A stretch of 14,193 bases of DNA from Chloroflexota bacterium (GCA_021796375.1 JAJYJF010000005.1:3243-17435); one strand, 5' to 3'. Shown: positions 7,786-13,968, counted from the first letter of the stretch. Translations and numbers: made by a program. Notes: generated by a model from the sequence alone, not told the origin.

Positions 7786-8574
7786 CTACGCGAGCACGGC
7801 CTCGGCGTTGAACCAGTTTAGAACCGGATGGAGGCTGACAACCTCGCCAACGATGATAATCGCGGGTGCCTGGATCTGATCCGCGCGGGTTAAGATATCC
7901 GCCAGCGTCCCGGTTACGACTTTCTGTCCCGGCAGCGTTCCCTGTTCGATCACTGCCACCGGAGTATCGATAGATCTGCCTGCGCTTATTAATGAAGAAA
8001 CGATAAACGGCAGCTGATGCACTCCCATCAGGAAGACGAGTGTATCCACGCCCTGCGCCAGGGCCGTCCAGTTTAGATTGATGGGATCCGGGCCCGCGGC
8101 GTGGCCGGTCACGAAAGCGACGCTGGAGGCGATCCCCCGGTGGGTGACCGGGATCCCCGCGTACGCCGGGACCGCGATCGCGCTGGTCACCCCCGGGACG
8201 ATCTCGAACGGGATGCCGGCCGCCACCAGCGCCTGGGCCTCCTCTCCCCCGCGCCCGAAGACAAATGGGTCGCCGCCTTTCAACCGGACGACGATCCGGC
8301 CCTGGCGGGCTTCTTTCACCAATATTTCATTGATGCATTCCTGGGGGACGGGATGATGGTCCGGTGACTTGCCCACGTCGATCAATCTGGCTTGGGGCGC
8401 GAAGTCGAGCAGCAGGTTGTTTGTCAGCCGGTCGAAGACCACGACGTTGGCCTTGCACAGGCAGTCTCGCCCGCGCAGGGTCAGCAGGCCAGGGTCGCCT
8501 GGGCCGCCTCCGACCAGGTAAACGATCCCGTTGGGTATGTTTCCGTCACTGCCGGTGCAATCGTTCCCTTCCAT
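7786..8574 (-). CDS. cobA: Uroporphyrinogen-III C-methyltransferase
   Basis: This SAM-dependent enzyme methylates uroporphyrinogen III at C2 and C7 to give precorrin-2, the branch point to siroheme and cobalamin. The 262-residue protein has the full single-domain length. Signature stretches include YLVGGGPGDPGLLTLRG near the N-terminus, VVRLKGGDPFVFGRGGEE (about 95-112), VPGVTSAIAVPAYAGIPVTHR (126-146, the SAM pocket region) and a late APAIIIVGEVV. It is not fused to a CysG N-terminus or to HemD. Its 5' end overlaps the precorrin-2 dehydrogenase gene by 29 bases and its stop is 10 bases before the sensor kinase. The ribosome site is weak (GGAAAG, far upstream), so coupling with the preceding gene is likely. 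With hemA and dsrN nearby, the probable end product is siroheme or siroheme amide. Confidence 0.95.
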   Translation of the reverse strand: MEGNDCTGSDGNIPNGIVYLVGGGPGDPGLLTLRGRDCLCKANVVVFDRLTNNLLLDFAPQARLIDVGKSPDHHPVPQECINEILVKEARQGRIVVRLKGGDPFVFGRGGEEAQALVAAGIPFEIVPGVTSAIAVPAYAGIPVTHRGIASSVAFVTGHAAGPDPINLNWTALAQGVDTLVFLMGVHQLPFIVSSLISAGRSIDTPVAVIEQGTLPGQKVVTGTLADILTRADQIQAPAIIIVGEVVSLHPVLNWFNAEAVLA

Positions 8575-9181
8575 AGGTCAGCGCTGCTTCTTTCCCCTGG
8601 GTTCGCAGGATGTTCAGGATCTCCGAATCGATCATTCGAAAAGCAGCCTGAAAGCGGGGCTCGCCGGGTGAAAAGTGGTCGATGAGTTCCGGGCGCAGCT
8701 CAGCCAGGATTTCGGTCAGGGGGCCGTACTCCGGCTCGATCAGGCTTTCGAGACGCTCGCGCAGCCTGTGTGCGAGCGCCGGGCTGCTTCCGCCGGTCGA
8801 TATCGCCAGGCTCATCTCGCCCCGGCGGACGACAGCCGGGGTGATGAAGTCGCTGTGCCGCGGATCGTCCACCACGTTGATAAGGCAGCCGCAGCGCTTC
8901 GCTTCGCGCCATACCGATAGGTTTACCTCTGAATCACCGGTTGCCGCGATCACCAGGAATGCGCCGCTGAGATCCCCCTCCCGGTAAGGACGCGCAGTAA
9001 AAGCAATCCGGCCGGAATCAGCCAGAAGCTGCAGATCGGGGGTGAGGGTGGGGCTGATCACCGTTATCTGGGCCCCGGCATCCAGCAGACCCTCTACTTT
9101 TCGGGCAGCTACCTCGCCTCCGCCGATCACGATGGTGCTGCTCAACGCGCGGCCAACCAGGTTGATTGGGTAATTTTTCAC
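8546..9181 (-). CDS. Precorrin-2 dehydrogenase / sirohydrochlorin ferrochelatase (Met8/SirC/CysG-N type)
   Basis: This 211-residue protein corresponds to the N-terminal half of CysG or to free-standing Met8/SirC. It oxidises precorrin-2 to sirohydrochlorin with NAD+ and, in Met8 and CysG, also inserts iron. The NAD-binding motif is IGGGEVAARKVEGLL (about 19-33). The aspartate used for both reactions in CysG is matched in INVVDDP (Asp105 or Asp106), followed by DFITPAVVRRGEMSLAISTGGSSPALA, which is strongly conserved in the family. The start is GTG 9181 with AAGGA four bases ahead; an ATG two bases upstream is out of frame and hits a stop at once. This is the first gene of the siroheme-kinase-regulator operon. 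Whether it also chelates iron or depends on a separate SirB cannot be told. Confidence 0.93.
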   Translation of the reverse strand: MKNYPINLVGRALSSTIVIGGGEVAARKVEGLLDAGAQITVISPTLTPDLQLLADSGRIAFTARPYREGDLSGAFLVIAATGDSEVNLSVWREAKRCGCLINVVDDPRHSDFITPAVVRRGEMSLAISTGGSSPALAHRLRERLESLIEPEYGPLTEILAELRPELIDHFSPGEPRFQAAFRMIDSEILNILRTQGKEAALTYGRERLHRQ

Positions 9182-9187
9182 ATTATC

Positions 9188-9216
9188 CTTGTAGCATGCG
9201 GATAAGTGAAAGTCAA
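9188..9216 (-). promoter_or_regulatory. Candidate promoter of the siroheme-kinase operon
   Basis: On the - strand TTGACT (9216-9211) and TACAAG (9193-9188) are 17 bases apart, a good -35 and a fair -10. Transcription would begin at or next to the GTG start, giving a near-leaderless message; yet AAGGA, which looks like the ribosome site, overlaps this -10. Both cannot function as drawn, so the true promoter may lie further upstream. An imperfect FNR/CRP-like element, ATGAT-AGAG-GTCAT, lies at 9217-9230, directly upstream of the -35. Confidence 0.28.
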
Positions 9217-9256
9217 ATGATAGAGGTCATATTTTTGGGTGTTATAGCTCGTATTC

Positions 9257-9297
9257 GGGGGGGAAACCCCCTGGCTGGCGATGCGGATGACCGCATC
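9257..9297. repeat. Two adjacent inverted repeats between the P-loop kinase and the siroheme operon
   Basis: GATGCGG (9280-9286) and CCGCATC (9291-9297) form a perfect 7-base stem with a 4-base loop. Next to it, a G-run (9257-9263), AAA, then CCCCC (9267-9271) form a 5-base stem. On the - strand they follow the kinase stop and precede the met8-like start. No T-run follows either, so they may be a weak or Rho-aided end of the kinase message, or part of the leader of the siroheme operon. Confidence 0.4.
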
Positions 9298-9322
9298 AAT
9301 CTCCCTCCCAGCGATACCGGCC

Positions 9323-9844
9323 TCAAAACGGACGGAGGTACTCGCGGCACTGCTCCAGGCAGGCCTCCAGTGGAAGATCGGTATCGACGACCAGGTGAGC
9401 CAGGCTGATCGGTTCCGCTCCGGCCCGCATCTCGCGGTACAGCGCGGGGCCGCGGTTGGCGGCGGGGTGCGAGCCCTTCACGGCTGCCTCCCGCAGGCGA
9501 TCGACGGCTGTCTGGGGCGAACAAACACACTCGATCAGCCGCAAAGGAAGCTCCTGCTCCGCGCAGAAATCCACCACCTGTTCGACCTGATAGTGCTTGT
9601 TGAAGGGGCGGCCGTCCAGGAAGACCATTCTGCGCGGGTCCTTGGCGAACAGATACCGCGCGACCTGCAGGATGATCCCGATGCAGAAATCATCCTGCCC
9701 GGTGGAATATTCGAGGACGGCCGCAGGGAAAAGCGCGGCGCGGATCGGATCCTTATCCAGGATAACCGCGTCCAGCTCGGCGGCGAGTCCTCGGGCGAGG
9801 GTGCTTTTTCCAGATCCAGGCAGTCCGGCGAAAACGACCAGCAT
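9323..9844 (-). CDS. Small P-loop kinase, AAA_33/zeta-like family
   Basis: This 173-residue soluble ATP-binding protein starts with a Walker A motif, GLPGSGKST (7-15), in the setting MLVVFAGLPGSGKST that is usual for small predicted kinases. LDKDPIRAALFP (about 29-40) follows, then a Walker-B-like strand VFLDGRPF, an arginine-rich lid RLREAAVKGSHPAANRG (about 116-132), and a closing VVDTD. The substrate is unknown; relatives phosphorylate nucleosides, antibiotics or other small molecules. The frame extends upstream to 10057, but that part is unrelated in style, and ATG 9844 has AAAGGAG five bases upstream. A TATAAT lies about 22 bases upstream. It is a single gene, separated from the siroheme operon by 141 bases and abutting an ABC-transporter fossil on the other strand. 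Confidence 0.85.
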   Translation of the reverse strand: MLVVFAGLPGSGKSTLARGLAAELDAVILDKDPIRAALFPAAVLEYSTGQDDFCIGIILQVARYLFAKDPRRMVFLDGRPFNKHYQVEQVVDFCAEQELPLRLIECVCSPQTAVDRLREAAVKGSHPAANRGPALYREMRAGAEPISLAHLVVDTDLPLEACLEQCREYLRPF

Positions 9845-9866
9845 GAGTGCTCCTTTGCTACCGGGA

Positions 9867-9872
9867 ATTATA
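9867..9872 (-). promoter_or_regulatory. -10 element of the P-loop kinase
   Basis: A perfect TATAAT on the - strand (9872-9867) would start transcription about 16 bases before ATG 9844, just enough for the AAAGGAG ribosome site. No good -35 is seen at 16-18 bases. It sits exactly at the left border of the ABC ATPase fossil. Confidence 0.35.
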
Positions 9873-10000
9873 GCGGCAACCAGCAAAAGATCGTTATGGG
9901 ACGCGAGATCGACTTTGAGGGGGAGATTGTCGGGATCGTAAGCGGGGACCGCAGCAATGTAAAGAAAATCGGCCTGATGATGGCCGGGATGAAAGTCTAA
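9872..10000 (+). pseudogene. Fossil of a sugar/nucleoside ABC transporter ATPase (C-terminal remnant with internal deletion)
   Basis: One continuous frame on the + strand reads SGNQQKIVMGREI (9872-9910) and then, without a break, DFEGEIVGIVSGDRS...IGLMMAGMKV and a TAA. The first part matches the signature loop (usual form LSGGNQQK...ARE) that is special to the RbsA/BmpC/YufO class of ABC ATPases. The second part matches that family's last 30 residues, which typically end near GLLMAG. In an intact protein some 60-70 residues, including Walker B and the H-loop, separate the two. Here they are directly fused and everything before the signature loop is gone; one glycine of SGG is also missing. 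There is no start codon or ribosome site, so it should not make a working protein. No permease or binding-protein gene is nearby. The match is from memory of the family. Confidence 0.72.
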
Positions 10001-10430
10001 CCGCGGGCGGGCTGAACCGGGGGGCGATTCTGCGGGGCCTGTTCGGGAGCGTTCCATTTCTCCTGCCCTCCGCCGGCGGCTGAAACCCGATCGAAGAAAA
10101 CGGGATGATCCTACCTATCTCTCTAGGTAGGTCTGTATCTATTTCAGCCCGCTCCATTCTCGTAAAATGACACATGGGAAAGAGGGAGCTTCCATCGCGT
10201 CCTGACCCTCCGTGGATGCCACTGGAGATCACTGGATGCGACCCTGATCTACGGTTCATCGAATGAAATTGATCGCTGTGGGGATACGTTTGTGAGAGAA
10301 TCTGCCAGGCCGGCAGCGCAGTCTTTCTACGGGATCACGGCTGGCGGCTGCAGTGGGGTTGCAGGCACTCGCGCCGAGCTGCTCCCCTTCATGCGCTTTC
10401 CAGGCAGTTCCCGGATAGTGAGGAAAACAT
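10001..10430. other. Non-coding stretch between the ABC fossil and the small membrane protein
   Basis: No reading frame of convincing size or composition was found in these 430 bases. It holds an 8-base inverted repeat (10110-10131), a possible -10 (TAAAAT, 10163-10168), and a minor hairpin CTGCC-AGGCC-GGCAG near 10300. A 30-codon frame from ATG 10174 to TGA 10266 has no ribosome site and no recognisable content. No tRNA fold was seen. Part may be further decayed remains of the transporter locus, but no protein similarity is visible. Confidence 0.5.
10110..10131. promoter_or_regulatory. Perfect inverted repeat resembling paired NarL heptamers
   Basis: CCTACCTA (10110-10117) and TAGGTAGG (10124-10131) are exact inverted repeats around a TCTCTC loop. 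Read as NarL-type half-sites, TACCTAT fits the TACYYMT consensus fully and the opposite arm fits six of seven positions, but the spacing is 4 bases rather than the classic 2. A TAAAAT lies 32 bases downstream with no good -35, as in activator-dependent promoters. Two NarL-family regulators are encoded in the window, so this is a plausible operator. It could also be a simple RNA hairpin. Confidence 0.5.
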
Positions 10431-10775
10431 TTGGCCGCCAGATCATCCTATAGAAACCCATCCACCAACGGTCCCGCGGCTGCCGCCCTGCTCGCCAGCG
10501 GGATTGGCTCCGCGGCCATGGGTATCGTCACAATCCTGGCCGAGACCTCGGGGAGAACCGCGATCTTCCTGAGCCAGGTGAAGCTGATCGGACCCCTCTC
10601 CGGGAGACTGGGGATCGGGATCTTTTTGTATCTCGTTTCCTGGTTGGGATTTGGTTTTATCTGGAAAGGGAAGAATGTCAATTTTAGCCGGGCGGCAGCG
10701 GTGGCATTCTTCCTGCTGGTCATTGGTTTGTTGGGCACCTGCCCGCCGGTTTCTGCTCTGATCGCCGGGAAATAA
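10431..10775 (+). CDS. Small conserved-type membrane protein, three helices
   Basis: This 114-residue protein of unknown function begins at TTG 10431, supported by GAGGA six bases upstream. Three hydrophobic segments are visible at about 14-37, 59-78 and 87-103. Between them are GPLSGRLG and a basic/polar loop WKGKNVNFSR, and it ends LLGTCPPVSALIAGK. The pattern GPAAAALLASGIGSAAMGI...AE, GPLSG, WKGK, GLLGT-PP recalls small membrane proteins seen in several bacterial phyla, including Chloroflexota, but I cannot name a family or a function. It stands alone on the + strand, convergent with the second response regulator and downstream of the NarL-like palindrome. Codon use and the ribosome site favour a real gene; the antisense frame of similar length is a shadow. 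Confidence 0.75.
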   Translation: MAARSSYRNPSTNGPAAAALLASGIGSAAMGIVTILAETSGRTAIFLSQVKLIGPLSGRLGIGIFLYLVSWLGFGFIWKGKNVNFSRAAAVAFFLLVIGLLGTCPPVSALIAGK

Positions 10776-10792
10776 CCGCGGTCATTCTGGAA

Positions 10793-10806
10793 ATCCGGCG
10801 CCGGAT
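10793..10806. repeat. 14-base perfect palindrome in a convergent gap
   Basis: ATCCGGC-GCCGGAT lies in the 41-base gap between the small membrane protein and the convergent response regulator. As RNA it could form a short stem on either strand, but there is no T-run next to it. It may help end both messages or bind a protein; support is weak. Confidence 0.35.
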
Positions 10807-10816
10807 CGAGAGGTTG

Positions 10817-11509
10817 TTAACCATCCTCGGTCTCGGTGAAGTCCTCCTCCTGACCGGAATTGATCTCGAATAAATGATGGGTGACGGCATAGATCGCTAG
10901 CTCGGTGCGGTTCGACGCATGCAGTTTTTGCATGATGGTGCTGAGATAGTTCCGGACCGTGTTTCCGCTCAGGCGCAAATTATGCCCGATCTGCGCGTTG
11001 CTTTTCCCGCGGGCGAGCAGCGTCAGAACGCGCACTTCCTGGTCGGACAGGTCTTGAAAAGCAATTTCATCCGCGTTGCGTTCGGTTTTTCGGATATGCT
11101 CGAAGAGCTTCTCCGTCGTCGCGGGATCCGTCACCGCCTGCTTCCGGGCCGAGGCGCGGATCGCCCGTAAAAGTTCGGCATTCCCGACCTGCTTCAGTAT
11201 ATAACCGGCTGCCCCCGCCTGGATGGCCCGGATGAGCAGATCATCATCGGCGAAGGAGGTCAGAACGACCACCGCGCTCTCCGGGAACTGGCTGTGGATC
11301 TGTGCGGTGATCTCGATTGCCCCTTCACCGGGCATGCGGATATCCATCAGGACCACATCCGGGCGCAGGCTGTCGACCAGCCGCAGCCCTTCGGCAGCGG
11401 TTCCAGCTTCCCCGATGACATCGATATCGGGCTGGTTGTTCAGCAGGGTCATCAGCCCCAGCCTGACGATCTCATGGTCGTCGACCAGTAAGACCCGGAT
11501 GGATTTCAT
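10817..11509 (-). CDS. NarL/FixJ-family response regulator (second system)
   Basis: This 230-residue regulator has a receiver domain with Asp10/Asp11, phosphorylation site Asp56 in VLMDIRMP, and the conserved lysine in YILK (Lys106). A LuxR-type helix-turn-helix lies at about 153-208 (LSDQEVRVLTLLARGKSNAQIG, SGNTVRNYLSTIMQKL), with a short acidic tail EEDFTETEDG. The kinase gene ends and this gene starts in the shared ATGA, with GGAGG seven bases before the start, so the two are translationally coupled. The linker and recognition helix differ clearly from the other regulator in the window, so it is not a recent duplicate. Targets are unknown; the palindrome at 10110-10131 is a nearby candidate site. 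Confidence 0.93.
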   Translation of the reverse strand: MKSIRVLLVDDHEIVRLGLMTLLNNQPDIDVIGEAGTAAEGLRLVDSLRPDVVLMDIRMPGEGAIEITAQIHSQFPESAVVVLTSFADDDLLIRAIQAGAAGYILKQVGNAELLRAIRASARKQAVTDPATTEKLFEHIRKTERNADEIAFQDLSDQEVRVLTLLARGKSNAQIGHNLRLSGNTVRNYLSTIMQKLHASNRTELAIYAVTHHLFEINSGQEEDFTETEDG

Positions 11510-12888
11510 TCGCCAGCCTCCAGAGGAACTTGGAGCATCACCGAGGTCCCGCTTTCGGGCTTTCCATCGATCGTAATTTGCCCTCCCAGCATGCGCGCCC
11601 GATCGTGCATGTTGCGCAGCCCATACCCGTAGACCGGCTGAGAGGGCATCCCAACCCCATCATCCAGGATGAGAATGTCCAGCAGGCGGTTGCTCAGGTT
11701 GATCTGGATCTTCACCCGATGGGCATTGCCGTGGTGGACGGCGTTGGAGAGCGATTCGTTGATGATCGAGATGATGTGCCCGGTCCGGATTGGGGAGAGC
11801 GTCTCCGACCCGGTCAGGTTCGAGGTCAGCTCCACGTGCATCAGGTGGGGCAGCTCATAGGCTTTGGTCGCGCGTTTCAGGGCATTTTCGAGCGGCTCGC
11901 TAACCGGGATTTTATCGAGGTCGTTCAGGCTGCGGCGCAAATCCGAGATTGCTTCGTTGATGGCGCTGACCGCCTGCTGCAGGGAGGGATCCGGGCTGCG
12001 GTTTTGTTGGGCGCATTCTGCCGATGCCTCGACCAATAATCCCGCGGTGTAGATTTTTTGAATGACCCCATCGTGCAAATCGCGCGCGATGCGCTCGCGT
12101 TCGGCAACCTGGATCTGCTGCTTCTTCATCCCTTCGATCATGTGCACAGTTTCCAGGTCGAAAATCTCCAGGCCGCGGATCAGTGCGATCGTCCAGACCA
12201 GGCCGATCATCGAACGGTAATAATAAGGAGGCAGGCCCGCGAAGTTCTGGAAGGCGGTCGTATTGATGATATTGCCGGGGAAGAAGGGAATTGGCGGGGA
12301 GATCAGCCCGGAAAGCAGCGCATACACCCCCATTCCGCCGCTCGCGATTTGAAGCATCCGGAGCGAACGAACTTCGGCGAGCGGGGCAACCCGGTAGCGA
12401 GCCTGCTGGTACAGCCCTACTGCGGCCAGTACGCCCCCGGGTAAGCCGATAAAGTAGCGTGCCAGGGCGTCCGCAACATTGCGCCAGACGTCCAGATCCG
12501 GGATGAGCGGCGGCAGGATTGCAAATGAAACGATCATCCAGGTGACAAATACTCCCGGAGCGAGCCCAGACGTCCAGGGAGGGCGCCTGGGCGGTCGGAA
12601 GAGGGTCAGACCGAATTCAAGCAAAAATGTAAAGGAAGCCGCCAAAAGGAGGAGCTGCCCGATCCGTATCGTATCGGTGATCGGATCGGCCAGGAAGGGG
12701 TACACATGGAGGAGAAAGACGAACCCCCATTCGTGGAGGCAGTGAGCGAACCCAAAAAAGGCTAACCATTTCAAGCTGCGCGCCAGCTCCAGGCGCGAAT
12801 AAGTTCGCGACTGAAGCGCAATCGCCAACCCCATTTCAAAAAATACCAGCCCATTGACGAGGAAGGTGATTAACCGGTTAGTATCCAT
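11506..12888 (-). CDS. Multi-helix membrane sensor histidine kinase (HisKA_3 type)
   Basis: This 460-residue kinase has an N-terminal half (1-240) made of about seven hydrophobic segments with short loops and no large external domain, so the signal is probably sensed in or at the membrane. Following a short helix (VHMIEGMKKQQIQVAE) comes the phosphoacceptor motif ERERIARDLHDGVIQKIY with His272. The ATPase domain shows IINESLSNAVHHGNA (N box, Asn377 and Asn382), LDDGVGM and YGLRNMHDRARMLGG. It belongs to the same NarX/DegS-like class as the first kinase but has a different sensor. ATG 12888 has only a poor ribosome site (AGG directly adjacent). The AT-rich 70 bases upstream probably hold its promoter. 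It is coupled to the NarL-type regulator downstream. Confidence 0.93.
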   Translation of the reverse strand: MDTNRLITFLVNGLVFFEMGLAIALQSRTYSRLELARSLKWLAFFGFAHCLHEWGFVFLLHVYPFLADPITDTIRIGQLLLLAASFTFLLEFGLTLFRPPRRPPWTSGLAPGVFVTWMIVSFAILPPLIPDLDVWRNVADALARYFIGLPGGVLAAVGLYQQARYRVAPLAEVRSLRMLQIASGGMGVYALLSGLISPPIPFFPGNIINTTAFQNFAGLPPYYYRSMIGLVWTIALIRGLEIFDLETVHMIEGMKKQQIQVAERERIARDLHDGVIQKIYTAGLLVEASAECAQQNRSPDPSLQQAVSAINEAISDLRRSLNDLDKIPVSEPLENALKRATKAYELPHLMHVELTSNLTGSETLSPIRTGHIISIINESLSNAVHHGNAHRVKIQINLSNRLLDILILDDGVGMPSQPVYGYGLRNMHDRARMLGGQITIDGKPESGTSVMLQVPLEAGE

Positions 12889-13240
12889 CCTAAACCGATA
12901 TATTCAATATGATTAGATTTTGATTAAAACAAAGTATACCACCAGCAGCCCGTTCTCGTTGCAGGTCGTGCGCGGACCAACCAGTTTGGATCGAGCAGTC
13001 CTTTGGATGGGGTCATCACCAGCAGCGGGAATCAACGGCCACCCGCTGCACCTGCATCGAAACCCGCATCACCCGCTGAATGCACCGGCACCCATCCTGT
13101 GCGGTGCGGGCGCAGCGCATGGCAATTTCGAGCACCCGTTTGATGCGCGGGTCAGGGGGACTTTCAGAGCCGGAATTGCCCGCAGGATAGAGACGGCTTT
13201 CCCTGCTGCCGGTGGACTCGGAAAGCGGGCGAAAGCTGAT
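12889..13240. other. Intergenic region upstream of the second kinase, AT-rich at its left end
   Basis: No convincing gene was found in these 352 bases. Bases 12890-12940 are strikingly AT-rich for this DNA and should hold the kinase promoter. TATACT (12938-12933, - strand) is a possible -10 without a good -35, and ATATT-C-AATAT and a TGATTA direct repeat lie closer to the gene. The rest (12950-13240) is GC-rich with one long antiphase frame over its length; CACCCGCTG occurs twice 30 bases apart (13040 and 13070), probably by chance. Confidence 0.5.
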
Positions 13241-13702
13241 TTAATGGCGCTGGGGGCTCGGTTCACCCGGATTGGCGTTATCGGCTGCGGGAAGCGGCAG
13301 CTTGCCGGATTTCATCTCCGCCTCCTGCAGGGCCGCGGAGAGGCTCGCGAGCTGGCCCTCCAGGTCGGCGATCTCTTTCTCGGAACCCTCCAGCTTTTTC
13401 CGCTGTTTGTCCCGGTCGGAGCTGACATCTTCTATTCTTGCTTTCAGCTGATCCCGTTCTGTTTCAAGGTTTGCATATTTCTTTTTGTTCGAGGCGCTGT
13501 TCCAGCTGCCTTTGATCCTCCCGGGGAGGGACAGCAGCAGCGTGATCACCACCCCCGCTGCCAGGGCCAGCAGCAGGGCAATGGCCAGGGAGACCTGAGC
13601 GTTCCATATAAAGAAGCTGATGGAAACCACCGCAACATTTTGAACGGCAAAAACAACCGCGACAACCGCGATGACAAGAGCAAGGACGAGAAAGATTTGC
13701 AT
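13241..13702 (-). CDS. LapA-domain membrane protein with coiled-coil tail
   Basis: This 153-residue protein has two N-terminal membrane helices (about 3-23 and 38-60) separated by QNVAVVSISFFIWNAQVSLA, the QN...V.I.FF.W...VSLA pattern of the LapA/DUF1049 family. A basic stretch follows (GRIKGSWNSASNKKKY), then a charged heptad-like coiled coil (about 77-130) and a proline-rich end. In proteobacteria LapA-family proteins are linked to lipopolysaccharide assembly with LapB. Chloroflexota generally lack lipopolysaccharide, so here the role is unknown, perhaps envelope organisation. ATG 13702 has GAGG seven bases upstream and TATAAT about 44 bases upstream. It is a single gene, divergent from the PPOX-like gene. 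A longer open frame on the opposite strand is its shadow. Confidence 0.82.
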   Translation of the reverse strand: MQIFLVLALVIAVVAVVFAVQNVAVVSISFFIWNAQVSLAIALLLALAAGVVITLLLSLPGRIKGSWNSASNKKKYANLETERDQLKARIEDVSSDRDKQRKKLEGSEKEIADLEGQLASLSAALQEAEMKSGKLPLPAADNANPGEPSPQRH

Positions 13703-13745
13703 TATTTAGCCTCGATCTCAGCGAACCAATGGGAGCGTCTATCCA

Positions 13746-13774
13746 ATTATATTTCGAATTGAAGCGGGAATAAA
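13746..13774 (-). promoter_or_regulatory. Candidate promoter of the LapA-domain gene
   Basis: On the - strand a perfect TATAAT (13751-13746) follows TTTATT (13774-13769) at a 17-base spacing. Transcription would start near 13739, leaving a leader of about 37 bases with the GAGG ribosome site. The -10 is strong and the -35 weak. Confidence 0.42.
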
Positions 13775-13794
13775 GCGGCCCGCCGGATGCGGCA

Positions 13795-13822
13795 TTGCAT
13801 TCCACCGCGGATCTTTTATAAT
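13795..13822 (+). promoter_or_regulatory. Candidate promoter of the PPOX-like gene
   Basis: TTGCAT (13795-13800) and a perfect TATAAT (13817-13822) are 16 bases apart. The message would carry a leader of about 140 bases before ATG 13969, in which CCCGGC and GCCGGG (around 13908-13932) could pair. No known riboswitch pattern was recognised. Confidence 0.4.
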
Positions 13823-13968
13823 TATCCAGGGAGGGAGAAGCGGGAGATTTCAACCGAATTTGCTTCCCGACCTCTATTCGATACAAGCTCGCGCAGCTGA
13901 CGTCACCCGGCCTCTGCAACTGGCGCCGGGCGGATGGTTTCAAAGAGCTCAATCCGGAGGATGACCGC

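Noticed and set aside
9281..9871. The + strand frame that leads into the ABC fossil, antisense to the P-loop kinase.
   Set aside because: It shows no ABC ATPase similarity before 9872 and the - strand encodes an intact Walker-A kinase, so only the 3' end is treated as a relic.
9845..10057. N-terminal extension of the P-loop kinase to 10057.
   Set aside because: Family similarity starts at MLVVFAGLPGSGKST and the ATG at 9844 has a strong ribosome site and a -10 just upstream.
10174..10266. A 30-codon frame five bases after TAAAAT, a possible leaderless peptide.
   Set aside because: It has no ribosome site, no recognisable content, and only its position in favour.
10240..10275. A tRNA-like GGTTC...GAAT stretch.
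   Set aside because: Arms for an acceptor stem, anticodon loop and proper T-loop could not be paired around it.
13040..13078. CACCCGCTG repeated 30 bases apart as a possible repeat array.
   Set aside because: There are only two short copies in GC-rich DNA and no third unit or conserved spacer.
13016..13240. An open - strand stretch after the LapA-domain gene with a Cys/Met-rich tail.
   Set aside because: It has no start codon with a ribosome site; the first GTG (13135) would give only 39 residues with no known pattern.
12920..13762. A 280-codon + strand frame across the LapA-domain gene.
   Set aside because: It is a shadow: the - strand has the LapA helices, coiled coil, ribosome site and promoter, while this frame has no domain.
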